Origin: Nothopassalora personata | Taxonomy: Eukaryota; Ascomycota; Dothideomycetes; Mycosphaerellales; Mycosphaerellaceae | Length of the DNA: 64,000 nt | Assembly (NCBI GenBank): GCA_033816765.1 | Contig: CM066291.1 | Location: 4,030,001 to 4,094,000 of the forward strand | Reading direction: 5' to 3' | Shown here: positions 30,943-42,604 of the stretch, piece by piece | Layout of the letters: every line of letters starts with the position of its first letter | Numbering within the stretch: position 1 is the first letter of the stretch | The notes under the pieces: model-generated | What the model was told of the DNA's origin: nothing | What the model saw: the letters and a program-made list of their open reading frames with translations, nothing else | The model's database searches: none | Made by a program: the position numbers and the translations under genes

Positions 30943-33874
30943 TTAAGCGCTGCACATCAAGCATGACTCAGGGTTTTCTATGCTGCAAGCAAGGACGGCT
31001 TCGGCGTAGATGTCGCCTTCACGGTCTTTGCTCACCTCCTCACTATCCTCTTCTTGGCCAGCCTTCTTTCCGGTGCTGAAAGCCGGCTCAGGAAGCGCCT
31101 CCTCCTTAGGGATGGCGTTGATGCCATCAGCAGCCAAGACTTCTGGGCTGTCACCCTCATCCTGATCTGCTGGGAAAGGTGGGTTGACAACCGCCGAAGA
31201 GGAGCGGCCGAGAGTTCGCTTCTTCTGCTCCGGTGGTGGTGTTGCAGCTGGGGTAACGACGTCCTTAGGTGGCTCCACTGCAGCCGGAGATGGCAGCTTG
31301 TTCTCGTACATTGGCTTTGGTGCAGCTACCGGCTTGGGAGAGCTGACCGCATTGTACGCGCCAGAGATGTTGCGTCTCTTCGCACCACCAGACTTTCCAA
31401 TGTTGGTGTCTGCGACCTTCAACATCTCCTGGTCGACTGTGAACTGGATAGGTGCCGATGCAGCTTGTGTGCGAAGGTAGTACATGCCAGTCTTGAGACC
31501 GAGCTTCCAGCCAGCGAAATGCATGCTCGTGATCTTGCCCATGGTTGGCTCCTTCATGTGGATATTCAAGCTCTGAGATTGATCGATGAAGGCACCACGG
31601 TCAGCAGCCATCTGGACGATGTTACGCTGGCTGATCTCCCAGACGGTCTTGTAAAGTGCCTTGAGGTCATCTGGGATGTTGGGAATGCGCTGAATGGAAC
31701 CGTTGTCGGCAATGATGCGGTTCTTCATGTTCTCAGACCACAGACCACGATCGACAAGATCCTTCAGCAGCCATGGGTTGACGACCTGGAACTCGCCGGC
31801 CAAGACACGACGGGAGTAGATGTTGCTCGTGTATGGCTCGAAGCACTCATTGAAGCCCATGATCTGTGAGGTCGATGCGGTAGGCATAGGTGCAACAAGC
31901 AGCGAGTTGCGCACACCATGCTGAGCGATCTTGGCCTTGAGCTCGGCCCAGTCCCAGAGGTCTGTAGGAGTCTTGCCCCACATGTCGTACTGGAGCTCGC
32001 CTTGTGATACTGGAGAGCCCTGGTATGTCTCGTATGGACCAAGCTTCTCAGCAAGCTCGCACGAAGCCTCAAGAGCAGCATGGTAGATGGTCTCGAAGAT
32101 ATGGATGTTGAGCTCCTTGGCCTCTGGCGAGTCGAATGGCATACGGAGGGCCAAGAAAGCATCAGCAAGACCGTTGACACCCAGACCAATAGGTCTGTGA
32201 CGGAAGTTGCTCTTCCGTGCCTCTGGTACTGGGTAATAGTTGATCTCGATGGTCTTGTTCAAGTTCCGAGTGACGACCTTGGTGACCTCGTGAAGCTTCT
32301 TGAAGTCGAAAACCTCGTTCTCGATGTCAACGTATGTCGGCAGAGCAAGCGAGGCCAAGTTGCAGACAGCGACCTCATCTGGTGCAGAGTACTCCATGAT
32401 TTCAGTGCACAAGTTCGAACTTTTGATGGTGCCAAGGTTCTTTTGGTTGCTCTTGCGGTTGGCGGCATCCTTGTACAGGATGAAAGGTGTGCCAGTCTCA
32501 GTCTGGGCTTCAAGGATTGCATACCAGATCTTCTGGGCGCGAACGGTCTCACGACCCTTACCTTCTCTCTCATATCGCTCGTAGAGCTCCTTGAACTCAT
32601 CACCGTAGACGTCAGACAAGCCAGGGCACTCGTTGGGGCACATCAGGGTCCAAGTGCCGTTCTGCTCGACGCGCTCCATGAAGAGATCTGGGATCCAAAG
32701 GGCGTAGAAGAGATCGCGAGCACGCACTTCCTCCTTGCCGTGGTTCTTACGGAGGTCCATGAACTGAAAGATATCGGCGTGCCATGGCTCAAGATAGATG
32801 GCAAAGGCACCTGGGCGCTTGTTGCCACCCTGGTCGACGTAGCGAGCAGTGTTGTTGTACACTCTCAGCATCGGTACAAGACCGTTGGATGTGCCGTTGG
32901 TGCCACCGATATAGGAACCAGTAGCACGGATATTGTGAACATGCAGACCAATACCGCCAGCGTTCTTGGAGATCATAGCACATGTCTTGAGGGTGTCGTA
33001 GATGCCGTCGATGCTGTCATCCTTCATGGCAATCAAGAAGCAGGAAGCCAACTGGGCTTGTGGTGTTCCAGCGCTGAAAAGTGTTGGCGACGCATGTGTG
33101 AAGTACTTCAGCGACATGTAGTTGTATGTCTCAATGGCAGCCTCAATATCTTCTCCGTGGATACCGACCGCTACACGCATGATCATCTGCTGCGGTCTCT
33201 CAGCGACCTTGCCGTCAATTCTGAGAAGGTATGATCGCTCCAGAGTCTTGAAGCCGAAGTACTGGTAGTTGAAGTCGCGATCGTAGACAATGGCCGAGTT
33301 GAGCTCGTCCGAGTGCTTCATGACTGTTGCATACGTCTCGTCTGAGATCATGGGCGCCTTTTTGCCCGTCTTTGGGTTGATGTATGCGTATAGATCATGG
33401 ATGACAGCCGAGAACTGCTTCTTGGTCTGCTTGTGGAGGTTCGACACGGCGATGCGGGCGGCGAGGATCGCATAGTCGGGGTGAGTGACGGTCATGTATG
33501 CAGCGGTCTCGGCGGCCTGTGCACATACAGTCAGTATGCAAACCACTTTACGCGTCAGAGACGTGACTTACCAGATCGTCGAGCTGAATGGTGGTGACAC
33601 CTTGGTACACACCAGCAATAACCTTCATGGTGATCGCGGCGGCATCGACGTGCTCAGGATCAAGGCCATAACAGAGTCTCGATACACGAGCTGTGATCTT
33701 GTCGAACTGGACGCGCTCCTTGCGGCCATCTGCGAACGTATCAGTGGGATGCTCTTGGTCGCCGTCGAGCTGTCTTTGTCCTTGCCGGTGGCAAGACTCT
33801 CGTATCATGTCCCGTGTCGTTCAGCGCCTCCTAAGCAAGATAGGACACAGCATACCGCGTTTGTAGACGAACAT
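30943..33874 (-). CDS. RNR1: Ribonucleoside-diphosphate reductase large subunit
   Basis: Class Ia ribonucleotide reductase alpha subunit; reduces NDPs to dNDPs in the cytosol with the small subunit. Exons 33874..33856 (19 nt), 33729..33572 and 33516..30943 give 916 aa. Introns are 126 and 55 nt. The N-terminal ATP cone begins [18 protein letters not shown]. The catalytic barrel has SCFLIAM, then [19 protein letters not shown] and the active-site segment [20 protein letters not shown]. The barrel ends with [21 protein letters not shown] long low-complexity linker precedes the shuttle cysteine pair in the tail (ESCLMCSA). Yeast Rnr1 is 888 aa, so the length fits. The 5' splice choice is supported by the intact ATP-cone frame. 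Confidence 0.97.
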
Positions 33875-34796
33875 CCTGGGCCAATGGCAGTGAGGTTGAC
33901 CTCACGCTGCGGGCAGTGTGCTGGTAGTGCCGTTCAACCTCTGCTGTTCGAGATGGTCGACGTGGTGCGTGATCTGCTCAAAGCTTGCAGTGAAGAAGCC
34001 TGAGGAGGTATCACAAGTCGTAGAAGATGTTGATGTAAGGAAAAGGACGATGTCGGGACAGATATACACGAACACACGAGGCAGGCAGTGTTTTGTGGCC
34101 AGGAAGTCGCGTCCTTCAGTCTGACGCGCCTCCTGGCGTTCTCGTGACGCCGTCTAAGCCTATCTGGGACAAGTGTCAGTCCATGCACTTTCCGTCATTC
34201 TCTGCGTGAGACTTTCATTTTACGACTGGAACACCAATCTTCAACATCATCCTTCAACATCATCCCAGTATGCGGTGCATTCAGTCTATGTCGGGCTGCA
34301 TTTGATCCCACAATCACGCGCAATCGCTTGCTTGGTCACCATGTATCATTGGAAGGACAACACCACGTACAATATATTCCCATGGCTCTTTCGAAGACTT
34401 GTCGACCTCGACTTACATACAGTCACGAGTTCAATTTGTAGCCTAGACCAAACCAACCGGTCTGCCAAGACCATCTCACTCGTGTTGCAGTGTCCGAGCC
34501 TGGCTCTGAGGACTTTGCGTCTATTTGTGAGATACATCTGCATAGCGTGTGTGCCCGATGCTGGAAGCCGGAAACATCGCCAGTAGAGCTGCACCGTGCT
34601 CGCGGTGAGCAGAGAAATGATCGGGTACACTGTTGGTATGTAGCAGAAAAGTTTCCTGGTGTCCAAGACGTAGCCACCCCATATACACAGTACAGTAGTT
34701 CGCCCGCGGAGGCCGTAGCAAGGTACACATTGCGTTGATCACCCATGACTCCACCACGCCATGTGCTATAATGACACAACAAGCCAACGGCACTGA
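33875..34796. other. RNR1 upstream region and ILV6 downstream region
   Basis: No gene recognised. Both flanking genes are on the minus strand, so this holds the RNR1 promoter. I did not identify a convincing MluI cell-cycle box cluster by eye. Confidence 0.35.
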
Positions 34797-35854
34797 CTAT
34801 GATGGTGGGAGCGAGGCTGCGTCCATCACCTCTTCAACTTCGACTGTCTGCTCGGACTCTGCGCCGTGGAGTGGGGATCGTGGCAGTGCCATGAGACCTA
34901 GATGTTGTGTTAGATGTGTTCAGTAGCTAGGTTAGGAGCCGTGGTAGGCTTACCTGTTCGTGCCGACTCCAAGATGCCAAACGGCGAGATCAACTTCATG
35001 AAGCTGTCGATCCTGTTTGGCTTGGCGGAAAGCTCAACGATGCAGTTGTTTGTGCTGATGTCCAAGACCTTGCCCCCAAACTGATGAGTCAGATATGTGA
35101 TGGTCTCCAAATGCTGGTGCTTCAATCGCAATGCCTCGGATGGTGGCAGATTCCGTGGGTGGAAGTCGAGGTCTCCAATCTCTTGTGCGCCGGGTGTTGG
35201 GATGGGCTGGCCATTTTCGTCCAATGCTGGCTCCTCAGCAATCACGGCTGGCTCAGCATCGCCAGTCATTTCCCTATGGTGTGCCAGCAACTCTTCGAAG
35301 TACTCTGGACCAAGGATGCTAATCTTGGCGAGGAGAAGTTCTCGCTGTACAAGGGGAGCTGCAGTGTAGTCCAGCACAGCCCAGACAGGGACCAGATCCT
35401 CAAGTTGTCTCCTTGCTTGTTCTACCACGCCATCTTGACCTTGAAGCACGATTGTCATGCGAGATAGATCCGGGACTTCGGTCGAGCAGACAACAAGTGA
35501 ATCGATGTTGAAGCCTCTGGCAGCCAAGATACCGGATACTCGTGAAAGCACACCGGGCTCGTTCTGCACGAGACAGTTGAGCACGTGCTTCTTCGGTGGT
35601 GCTGTGGACGGGATGGGAGTCTCGTAGAGGATGGAGGACACAGCCGCAGCTGGTGAGACGCTGCCAGACTGATGTACGGCCGGCAATGGCTGGATTCGTC
35701 TATGTAGCTGTTTGTAGGCTATCGCATTGGTCGCGCTTGATTGTGTTCGGGAGAGTGTTTTGCTCGCATGCTGGGCGGTGCTCTGAGCGCGCGTGATGGA
35801 GGATGCGGTGGGCAGCTGCGATTGCAGTGCTCTGAGCGCCCGTTTCGAGGCCAT
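34797..35854 (-). CDS. ILV6: Acetolactate synthase regulatory (small) subunit, mitochondrial
   Basis: Regulates Ilv2 in branched-chain amino acid synthesis and confers valine feedback. Exons 35854..34954 and 34897..34797 give 333 aa; the 56-nt intron (GTAAGC...TCTAG) near the 3' end restores the expected tail LMALPRSPLHGAESEQ...SLPPS. Residues 1-75 are a Ser/Arg/Gln-rich mitochondrial presequence. The ACT domain starts KHVLNCLVQNEPGVLSRVSG and includes FNIDSLVVCSTEVPDLSRMT. A second conserved domain follows (HQFGGKVLDIS and NRIDSFMKLISPFGILESAR). The start at 35854 is the first Met beginning a presequence; another in-frame Met lies 18 bases upstream. It is divergent from the KH-domain gene, with 250 bp between starts. 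Confidence 0.95.
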
Positions 35855-36104
35855 TGTGTTGGTGAGTCTCAAGCTGGCATGTGCCCCAGATCAAGGTGCT
35901 GGCTTTGTCTCGGCCCGCTCTCGCTCGCTGCAGGCAAAGGACAGAAGCAAGCCCACCTACAATTCGCAGGCTCGAAGCTCCTTCTTACACAGCACACACG
36001 AGACGTCGACGACATACTTCTCGAGTCTCTGGCCTGATGGTCGCATTCGCTCCCGACAATCTCCACCGATAGCACATACTCCCCCACTCACCATCACCGC
36101 CATC
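35855..36104. promoter_or_regulatory. Shared divergent promoter ILV6 / KH-domain gene
   Basis: A 250-bp region between two divergent start codons, so both promoters must overlap here. No TATA box is obvious; CACACACGAGACG and CT-rich runs lie on the side of the KH gene. Confidence 0.4.
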
Positions 36105-38247
36105 ATGACTGAGGAAAGCGGGCGCAAGCGATCGCGCTTCGACCAGACGGAGGCAGAGCCAGCACGCAAGTCGCGCTTCGACCGACGTTCGCGCTCGCCC
36201 GTCGCCGACGACAAGAAGAACTCGGAAGCACGTGAGCGCAGTCCGATCAAGAGTGGAGGGGACAGCGCGGCGAATAATGGCGACAAGGCTGCCGCAGCGC
36301 GGGATGCAGCAGCAAAGGCAGCAGAAGCAGCCGCGCGCATCAATGCCCAGCTCCAAAAGTCGAAAGGTATACAGCACGTCGACGTACCGCCCATTCGATC
36401 TGTAAGTCTCCAACGGCATGCTGACACATGCAGACACTGTCGTCACCCGCTCGCGCGAGGAAATGGACCGCCACTTTGTAAGTACATGCACTAAACCGAT
36501 TCCACAGAGCCCGTCCACCCAACCCGGCGCTGCCAAATCGCCTTCCGAAACTGCAGCCTCGGGCGGCACGCTGAACGCGGAAATCTACCAACAGGACGGC
36601 GACTTCATCAAGGACATCGAGGTCAATGACCTGCGCAACCGCTACACCCTGACCAAGGGCAGCACCCAGAAGATGGTAAATATTCACCTCGTCACTTTTG
36701 CCCACTGATGCTCCCAGAGTCATCCATGTCATGACACGTCCTCCTGCTCTGCTGTAGTCATGCATCCCCCACCAACAGCATTGGGTTTGTTCTGAACACT
36801 GTTAGAGGAGAACATACTTGGCTTACACTTAGTGTCGCTAGCCCACGGCAGCCCACCACCCCATTTGCAGTAGCTGACCTGACTGTGACATCTAGATTAA
36901 AGAAGAGACTGGCGCCGGTACGCTCCCACTTGCCCACCAACATTCACTGTTTTAAGTCCCAGTCGAGTCGCTTACATGTATAAAGATGTCACTACCCGCG
37001 GAAACTACTACCCGGACAAGAGCTTGGCCACTGCTGCCGTGAGTGACACAGACATTCCGACGGAACGTCGGATACTGACGTCTGAACAGAACCCACCGCT
37101 CTACCTCCACGTCACTAGCACCACCAAGGATGGCCTCGAGAAAGCCGTGCAGAAGATCAACGAGCTCATGCAGCAGGAGCTACCCAACCTCATCGATGAA
37201 CGCCGCTTCCGTCGCCGCGAAGACCGTCCCGAGCCCGAACGCGATGCGCTTGGCCGCCGGAAGTGGCCAGAGAAGCGCATACCAATCGATCTCGAACCCA
37301 TTCCCGGCTTCAACCTGCGTGCTCAGGTGGTCGGTCACGGAGGCAGTTACGTGAAGCACATTCAGCAAGAGACGAGATGTCGAGTCCAGATCAAGGGACG
37401 TGGAAGTGGCTTCATGGAGCACGACACTGGTCGCGAGAGTGATGAGCAGATGTACTTGCATGTCGCGTAGGTCAAGCAGAGGTAAGCCGGATTCAAGAGT
37501 ACAGTACTGACTGATGACAGCGGACCGGAGCAATCGATGGTAGACGAGGCAGAGCAGCAATGCATGTCGCTGTTGGACGCAGTCAAGGAGGCATACGAGG
37601 CGTTCAAAGAGCGAGGCCCTCCAAACCGAGGCGGCGGCGGTGGTGGATATGGAGGTCATGGCGGCGGCCAGGGTTATGGTGGTGACGATGATCGTCGTGG
37701 TGGAGGAGGCTACCGCGGAGGGGACAGGCAAAATTCTGGCTCGTATGGTGGCAACAGTGCGTATGGCAACGGAGGTGGCAGCGCCTATGGCGGATACCAA
37801 GCAGGGTACGGTCAACAGCCAGCAGCTGTAGCAGGATACGGCGGCGCTCAGTCGCCCAGCCAAGCTGCTGCTGCACAGCCAGCGCCGGCGGCTACCGATC
37901 CAGCCGAGCAGCAAAAGCAGTACGAGGCATGGGCAGCATACTACGCCGCGAACCCATCGGCCGACCCTTATGCCGCCTACGGAGGATATGCCGCAGTCAT
38001 GGCGCAATACATGCAGGCCGGGTATGCGCAGCAACAGCCTCAGCAAGGCTACGGCGGTGCAGCAGTGATGGGGCAGGCGCAGTCACCAGCAAATTACGCG
38101 GCAGCACCTCCCCCTCCGCCGGACGACCAGCAAGCACCTCCGCCACCAGGAGCTGGCAATGGATACAGCGCAGTGAGTCCTGCTTCATCGAGCAGCTCTG
38201 CGACGCTTTACTGACAAACCCAGGTACCACCGCCACCCGGCATGTAA
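36105..38247 (+). CDS. KH-domain RNA-binding protein, KHDC4/BLOM7-like
   Basis: Seven exons (36105..36401, 36508..36675, 36896..36917, 36986..37038, 37090..37466, 37521..38172, 38224..38247) give 530 aa. Introns are 106, 220, 68, 51, 54 and 51 nt. The N terminus is RS/charged (GRKRSRFDQTEAEPARKSRF). A first KH-like domain spans DIEVNDLRNRYTLTKGSTQK, IKEETGADVTTRGNYYPDKS and PPLYLHVTSTTKDGLEKAV. A second contains FNLRAQVVGHGGSYVKHIQQ, ETRCRVQIKGRGSGF and EQMYLHVAGPEQS. The tail is Gly/Tyr- then Ala/Gln/Pro-rich and prion-like. KHDC4/BLOM7 acts in pre-mRNA splicing in animals; a similar nuclear role is inferred. Exon 3 is only 22 nt. Confidence 0.88.
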
Positions 38248-38958
38248 AAGAGAAGCACCATGATTCTCACTGGTCGGGTGCAAAGTTGCCCTCAAGATCA
38301 ATTCCTTCGCCAGTCAACGCGCGCTTCTTCAGCGCGTTCCGACATTGACGTCCTCGGTACACAAGCTGGAAGGTCTGAACTCTTGTGCTGTTTAGCGTGT
38401 ACAAGGTGCGATAGGAGATACCATAAATTGTCAGTTAGCATGCTGATATTTTGATTGTCTTCTTCCTCCTCCGTCGCCACAAGGTTGACAAGTTCTCAGC
38501 CTCTCTTACCAGTGAAGTCGCGCCTGTCGCTGTTGATACATGCGCTGCGACTGATCATCCTGTGAGCATCATGACAGAGGTGCGGCTGAGTGCTGCAGAT
38601 TATGCAGCCACGTCTGGAGCTCTACTCGCGCGCATTGGGCCGCCAAGGCGCAGCTTACGTCGGTTGGATGCACTGTGTGGCCTCTTTATAGAATCGTCCA
38701 GTGGGCATGCTCTACATGTAGCTGCGGTCGCTCATTAACACCAAGCTCCAAGTCCGGCGAGTTTCTAGAAGCTTGCGGTCCTCTTTCTTCAGCCTTTTTT
38801 CTCGGCCTCAACACTTCGCTCATCAACATACCGCAGTATGCCAGTCAACCGTACGAGCTCTCCGGAACCACAGCCTCTCAACATACCACCTCGCCTTCGC
38901 AGCCGGCTCACGATACCATGACCTCGACAAGCTGCAGTGTCAGCTGTTCTTCGAGCCC
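38248..38958. other. Intergenic, no gene seen
   Basis: KH-gene 3' flank followed by sequence without a supported coding frame. Confidence 0.35.
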
Positions 38959-39543
38959 ATGGCTTTCAGCGTGAATATCTCGAGCCAGGAGAATATCGTG
39001 CCGATCACGCCTGAGCAGAAGCTGCCGCTGGATCAAGATCTAGACCCTCCTGGCGCTCTGCGCGCCAACGTCATGCTGGGACTTACTGCTGGTTCCACGG
39101 TCGAGGCGACGGCTTCTGTATCGACAGTTGGCGAAGCACTGAAAGGAAATCTAGCCGCAGTGCATCATCGCCATAACGATCCAGGGTGCAACGCGGCGAA
39201 GGAAGAGACCCTCGAAGCAACACAGGACTTCGTCTTGGCAATGGCCGACGACGACCTGGCAATCTTAGCCGAAGCAGCCCTTTCCCAACCTACTCGCAGT
39301 CGACAGCAGGATGCCACATTTCTCATCCAAGCTGTGCAAATTAGTGCGACCGGCTTCATCATCGCCAATCTCGTCCTCAACCTCGCGGATCCTACGGGCT
39401 TGGCTTGTGCAACGTATCATAGTGCGGTTGAGAAGCGTCAGGAAGACGTTATGGAGAAGACTGCGGCGTGGCGTGGCGTGGCGAGCCAAGACACGATCTG
39501 TTCAGTGATCTGGTCCTGCAACGGAAGGCAATACCGGACGTAG
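38959..39543 (+). CDS. Hypothetical protein, 194 aa
   Basis: Single open frame from the ATG at 38959 (MAFSVNISSQENIVPITPEQ) to TAG at 39541. The middle is Ala-rich and acidic (VLAMADDDLAILAEAALSQ), and a hydrophobic stretch (VQISATGFIIANLVLNLA) might be amphipathic. No family, signal peptide or motif recognised. The open frame extends upstream without an ATG. Coding status rests on length and composition only. Just after it a shifted frame stays open to 39656, so the true 3' end could differ. Confidence 0.35.
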   Translation: MAFSVNISSQENIVPITPEQKLPLDQDLDPPGALRANVMLGLTAGSTVEATASVSTVGEALKGNLAAVHHRHNDPGCNAAKEETLEATQDFVLAMADDDLAILAEAALSQPTRSRQQDATFLIQAVQISATGFIIANLVLNLADPTGLACATYHSAVEKRQEDVMEKTAAWRGVASQDTICSVIWSCNGRQYRT

Positions 39544-39926
39544 ATGCTCCTGTGGTGGCCTTGCAAAAGAGGCGTCGCTTTGCGTTGTCGGATCGCGGTA
39601 ACGCTCATATACGTATTCAAGACGTTCCGCTGGAATCCATGAACTATCCAAAGTAGAGAGGGACTACAGTGGATTTCCGGTCTCCGATTTTTGAGCTTGG
39701 AATTTCGCTTGAACGGACTTATGTGATTGCGATGAACTCCCAGAGATGAAACTTTCAGTTTGGAGCCATGATCCAGAAGGAGCTGAGATCGATGCCACTG
39801 CTGCTACTTCTAATCAAAATCTCGGTCAAGGGATTTTAGTGCAACCTCGCCGAAGAAGGTGAAGTCGAAGTGATGTACATTGACTTCAGCGCCGCGGTCC
39901 CGGCTTACACCTTACAACGACCGCTT

Positions 39927-40482
39927 CTATTTCTCATGCTCCTTGTCGGATCCCCGTTTGTTCGAGATGTCTGCCGCCGACACTGGGTTCTCACGCGCCT
40001 CTGTCGTTACGAGGCCAGCTTGCTTGCTGAGCTCGTATTGCACCATCTCCTTCGTCGCTCGCAATTCTGCGAGGGCTTTCTGGTATGCGAAGTACTTATC
40101 TGCCACGTTGTATACAGTCTTACCCAGCGTGTACGCGAGAGGGGCGTAGCTCACTGTTAGAGTCAGCATAAGAGATCAATCAGATGAGAGCGTTTCTAAG
40201 ATGCTTACAAACGAGGATCGCTTTCTTCACTCTGTCTTTCATGACCACAAACAACATGACTTCTCGCGAGGCACCGACGAGTACTGCCCATATCGGTCCA
40301 CTCGATGGAACGCGCCTACGATGCAGGCACTGTTCTGATGCCAATCGCGAAACGCCCTACCAGAAGAACCTGAAACGCTACACGCGCCGAACTCTGCTGT
40401 CCACTCGTTCTTCTTCAACTTCACCTTGATCTGCTGTGCTGGCCCGTTCTTTGCATATGCATCGGAGCAAAGCCAGACCAAC
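39927..40482 (-). CDS. Putative membrane-associated protein, upstream exon structure unresolved
   Basis: The 3' part is convincing. Exon 40153..39927 joins across a 55-nt intron (40154..40208, GTAAGC...TAACAG) to the upstream frame, giving WAVLVGASREVMLFVVMKDR then VKKAILVLSYAPLAYTLGKT and YNVADKYFAYQKALAELRAT. Further upstream a second coding-like frame (LVWLCSDAYAKNGPAQQIKV then KLKKNEWTAEFG) is one frame off, and I could not find a plausible intron between 40300 and 40380. Either an unusual intron or a frameshift lies there. A hydrophobic helix (REVMLFVVM) may contact a membrane. No family recognised. Confidence 0.45.
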
Positions 40483-41299
40483 AGAACGTGTCGAAAAGCT
40501 GCAAACTCATGCTCGAGACGCGAAGACGCTCTTCAGACGGCAGATGTGTTAAACACCTGTACCACAACAACAACTACATCGGCTCGCGCACAACCTTCGC
40601 GCCAGGCACCCCTGCTGCCGAACTAACCTTCTGGACGTGACAATGCACAGACAATATCTGTTTCAGACTTCACTTCGAGGACCAGATCGCCCTTGTGTTG
40701 TGCTGTTCCCGCTGCGGCGGAGCATATGCTTCCATTGTATACGCTCTCGCGCGTCTATTCATGGCTCACCCCGGCGGGCTTCGCGACGATACGAACCACC
40801 ACGCGATTCTGGCCCACCGTGGGGCATCTCCCTCAAGTGAGGTTCTCTCCCATTGTCGTTCTCTCCCTCTGGTATTGTCGCGTGCTTTCTATTGTCAGTC
40901 TATTTTTCCACCAAGAAGACTTCTTCGAAGGCTTTGGACTATTTCTTTCTTTTCTTCGTCCTTCAACACATATTACACTCTCCGAGACACCACCACTCTT
41001 TCCTCCGTCCTCGCCGGCCGAATCACGCTCTCAATACCACCAGATCACCGCAAGGTCAACGCTACAGACTGCAGGACAGCCACCTCTACATAATACAACC
41101 ACGACTGCAAGGACCACATGTTCCTGCGCCTCTACCCAACTGATAAGTGCGTGTGAAGCCGATTGCACGGGGATTACAGCGACTGACACCATACAGGCTT
41201 GTCTACCTCCCATTTGAGAGCCGCAGGATCGAGCTTCTCTTCTCCAAGTGTCAAAGCAGCAAAGGAGAGACCAACGAGAAGACGGAGAAGACAGACAGA
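40483..41299. other. Upstream region of the DUF7598 gene
   Basis: No gene recognised on either strand. From about 40800 to 41040 the plus strand is pyrimidine-rich (many TTCT/CTTC runs), as in long fungal 5' leaders. Confidence 0.4.
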
Positions 41300-42387
41300 A
41301 TGGCACTCTCGCAGGAATCACTGGCCGGACCAGGCTACATCATCTTGAACAGCATCCGCGTCGCCAATATCATCGCCTTCCTGGCTGTCATCACCGCATG
41401 TGTGGTCATGCTTGTCAAGATCGACACAGACACTCACTTGTTCTTCTTCGACGCCGTCAGCCATGTTATCACGCTGGTGACAAGCAGTAAGCATATTGCT
41501 ACCTGCGATTATCTGTGGTAAGCTTACTTGTGTAGTGTTCTTGATCGTCTCGGAACTTTCACTCTGCCGTGCATACTTCGCTCGCAACTGGCCACTTCTG
41601 AGTCCAAGCCACGGCTTTGTTACTCTCGCCTTTGCCATGATCGTCCTGGGCATCAACGTCATGGGCAACCTCAACAAGCGTTCTGGCAGCCAAGAAGAGC
41701 TGGGTATGGCGTTCTGGCGCATCGTCATCGCCTCTGGCATTATCATCTTCATCCTTGGCTGGTTCAACTTACTTGCTGTAAGCGTCCCCCCATGGCAAGA
41801 CACGCTCGCCTTACTGACAGTCCTCGCAGAGCTTCATCTTTCGCAGCCGCAAGCACAACATCACCGCCCGTCAGGTTCGAGCTCACGGCGCCGTCGCTGT
41901 CCACAAGACCCCAGTACCAAGCGAGCACGGCTCCACGACACCTCCAGCACCAGTCCTTGCGCAAACCTACATTTCGAATCCGATCACGTCATCGCCGACC
42001 AAGACCAACAACCCCTTCAAGTTCATGTCTTCCTCCGAGCGCCGCACTCCAACTCTCCCATCGTACCGCACAGCGGCCTCAACCACCGACTCACCAACCA
42101 AAACTTACGTCGAAGAGGAGCGTCCAGTATCACCCACTAGCAGATACTCCCGCGTCACTGCATGCACCAAGAAGAAGGTGTTTGGCAATACCCCGTGGTT
42201 CCGATCCAGCAGACAGAGTCTCGCACCGCCACTCCCAGTCAACGGGTACACTCAGCCACAGCGTGAGATGGAGATCTCGGCGCCGATGGGTGTGAACCCG
42301 CAGTTTTCGCACCTTGTGCAGCGACCGGACAGTGCTTTGCACCCAAGTCGGACGGGAGAGAGTCAGGCTTTTAGATGGCGAGTCTGA
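41300..42387 (+). CDS. Four-helix membrane protein (DUF7598-like)
   Basis: Exons 41300..41486, 41536..41777 and 41830..42387 give 328 aa; introns are 49 and 52 nt. Hydrophobic segments: IRVANIIAFLAVITACVVML, FFFDAVSHVITLVTS with MFLIVSELSL, FVTLAFAMIVLGINVMGNL and AFWRIVIASGIIIFILGWFN. The C-terminal half is Ser/Thr/Pro-rich, cytosolic and probably phosphorylated. Such 4-TM proteins with a disordered tail are widespread in Pezizomycotina and have no known function; the DUF name is from memory. Its stop codon faces that of the PPC decarboxylase gene, 217 bp away. Confidence 0.75.
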
Positions 42388-42604
42388 TGATCGGCGGCAG
42401 ACCACATCAGCTCAACCAGAGAGCATTTCGCAGTCTTTTTCTCCAGTGCCGGACCAGAGAGCGCTTGCCTATTTGTTGTTTCCTTAGCGTGCGCGGCGAA
42501 GAGTAACAGTAACGATACCCAGGAACGGACCGGATCAGATCCAGATGTCATGTACGCTCGTTCATGAGATGACGAACTCACAGAGAATCAAAGACAACTT
42601 CCAT

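Noticed and set aside
31054..33234. Long plus-strand open frames opposite RNR1
   Set aside because: They are antisense shadows of the strongly biased RNR1 coding strand.
37180..38046. 288-codon minus-strand frame opposite the KH-domain gene
   Set aside because: A mirror of the Gly/Ala/Gln-rich repeats on the plus strand, without its own start context or domain.
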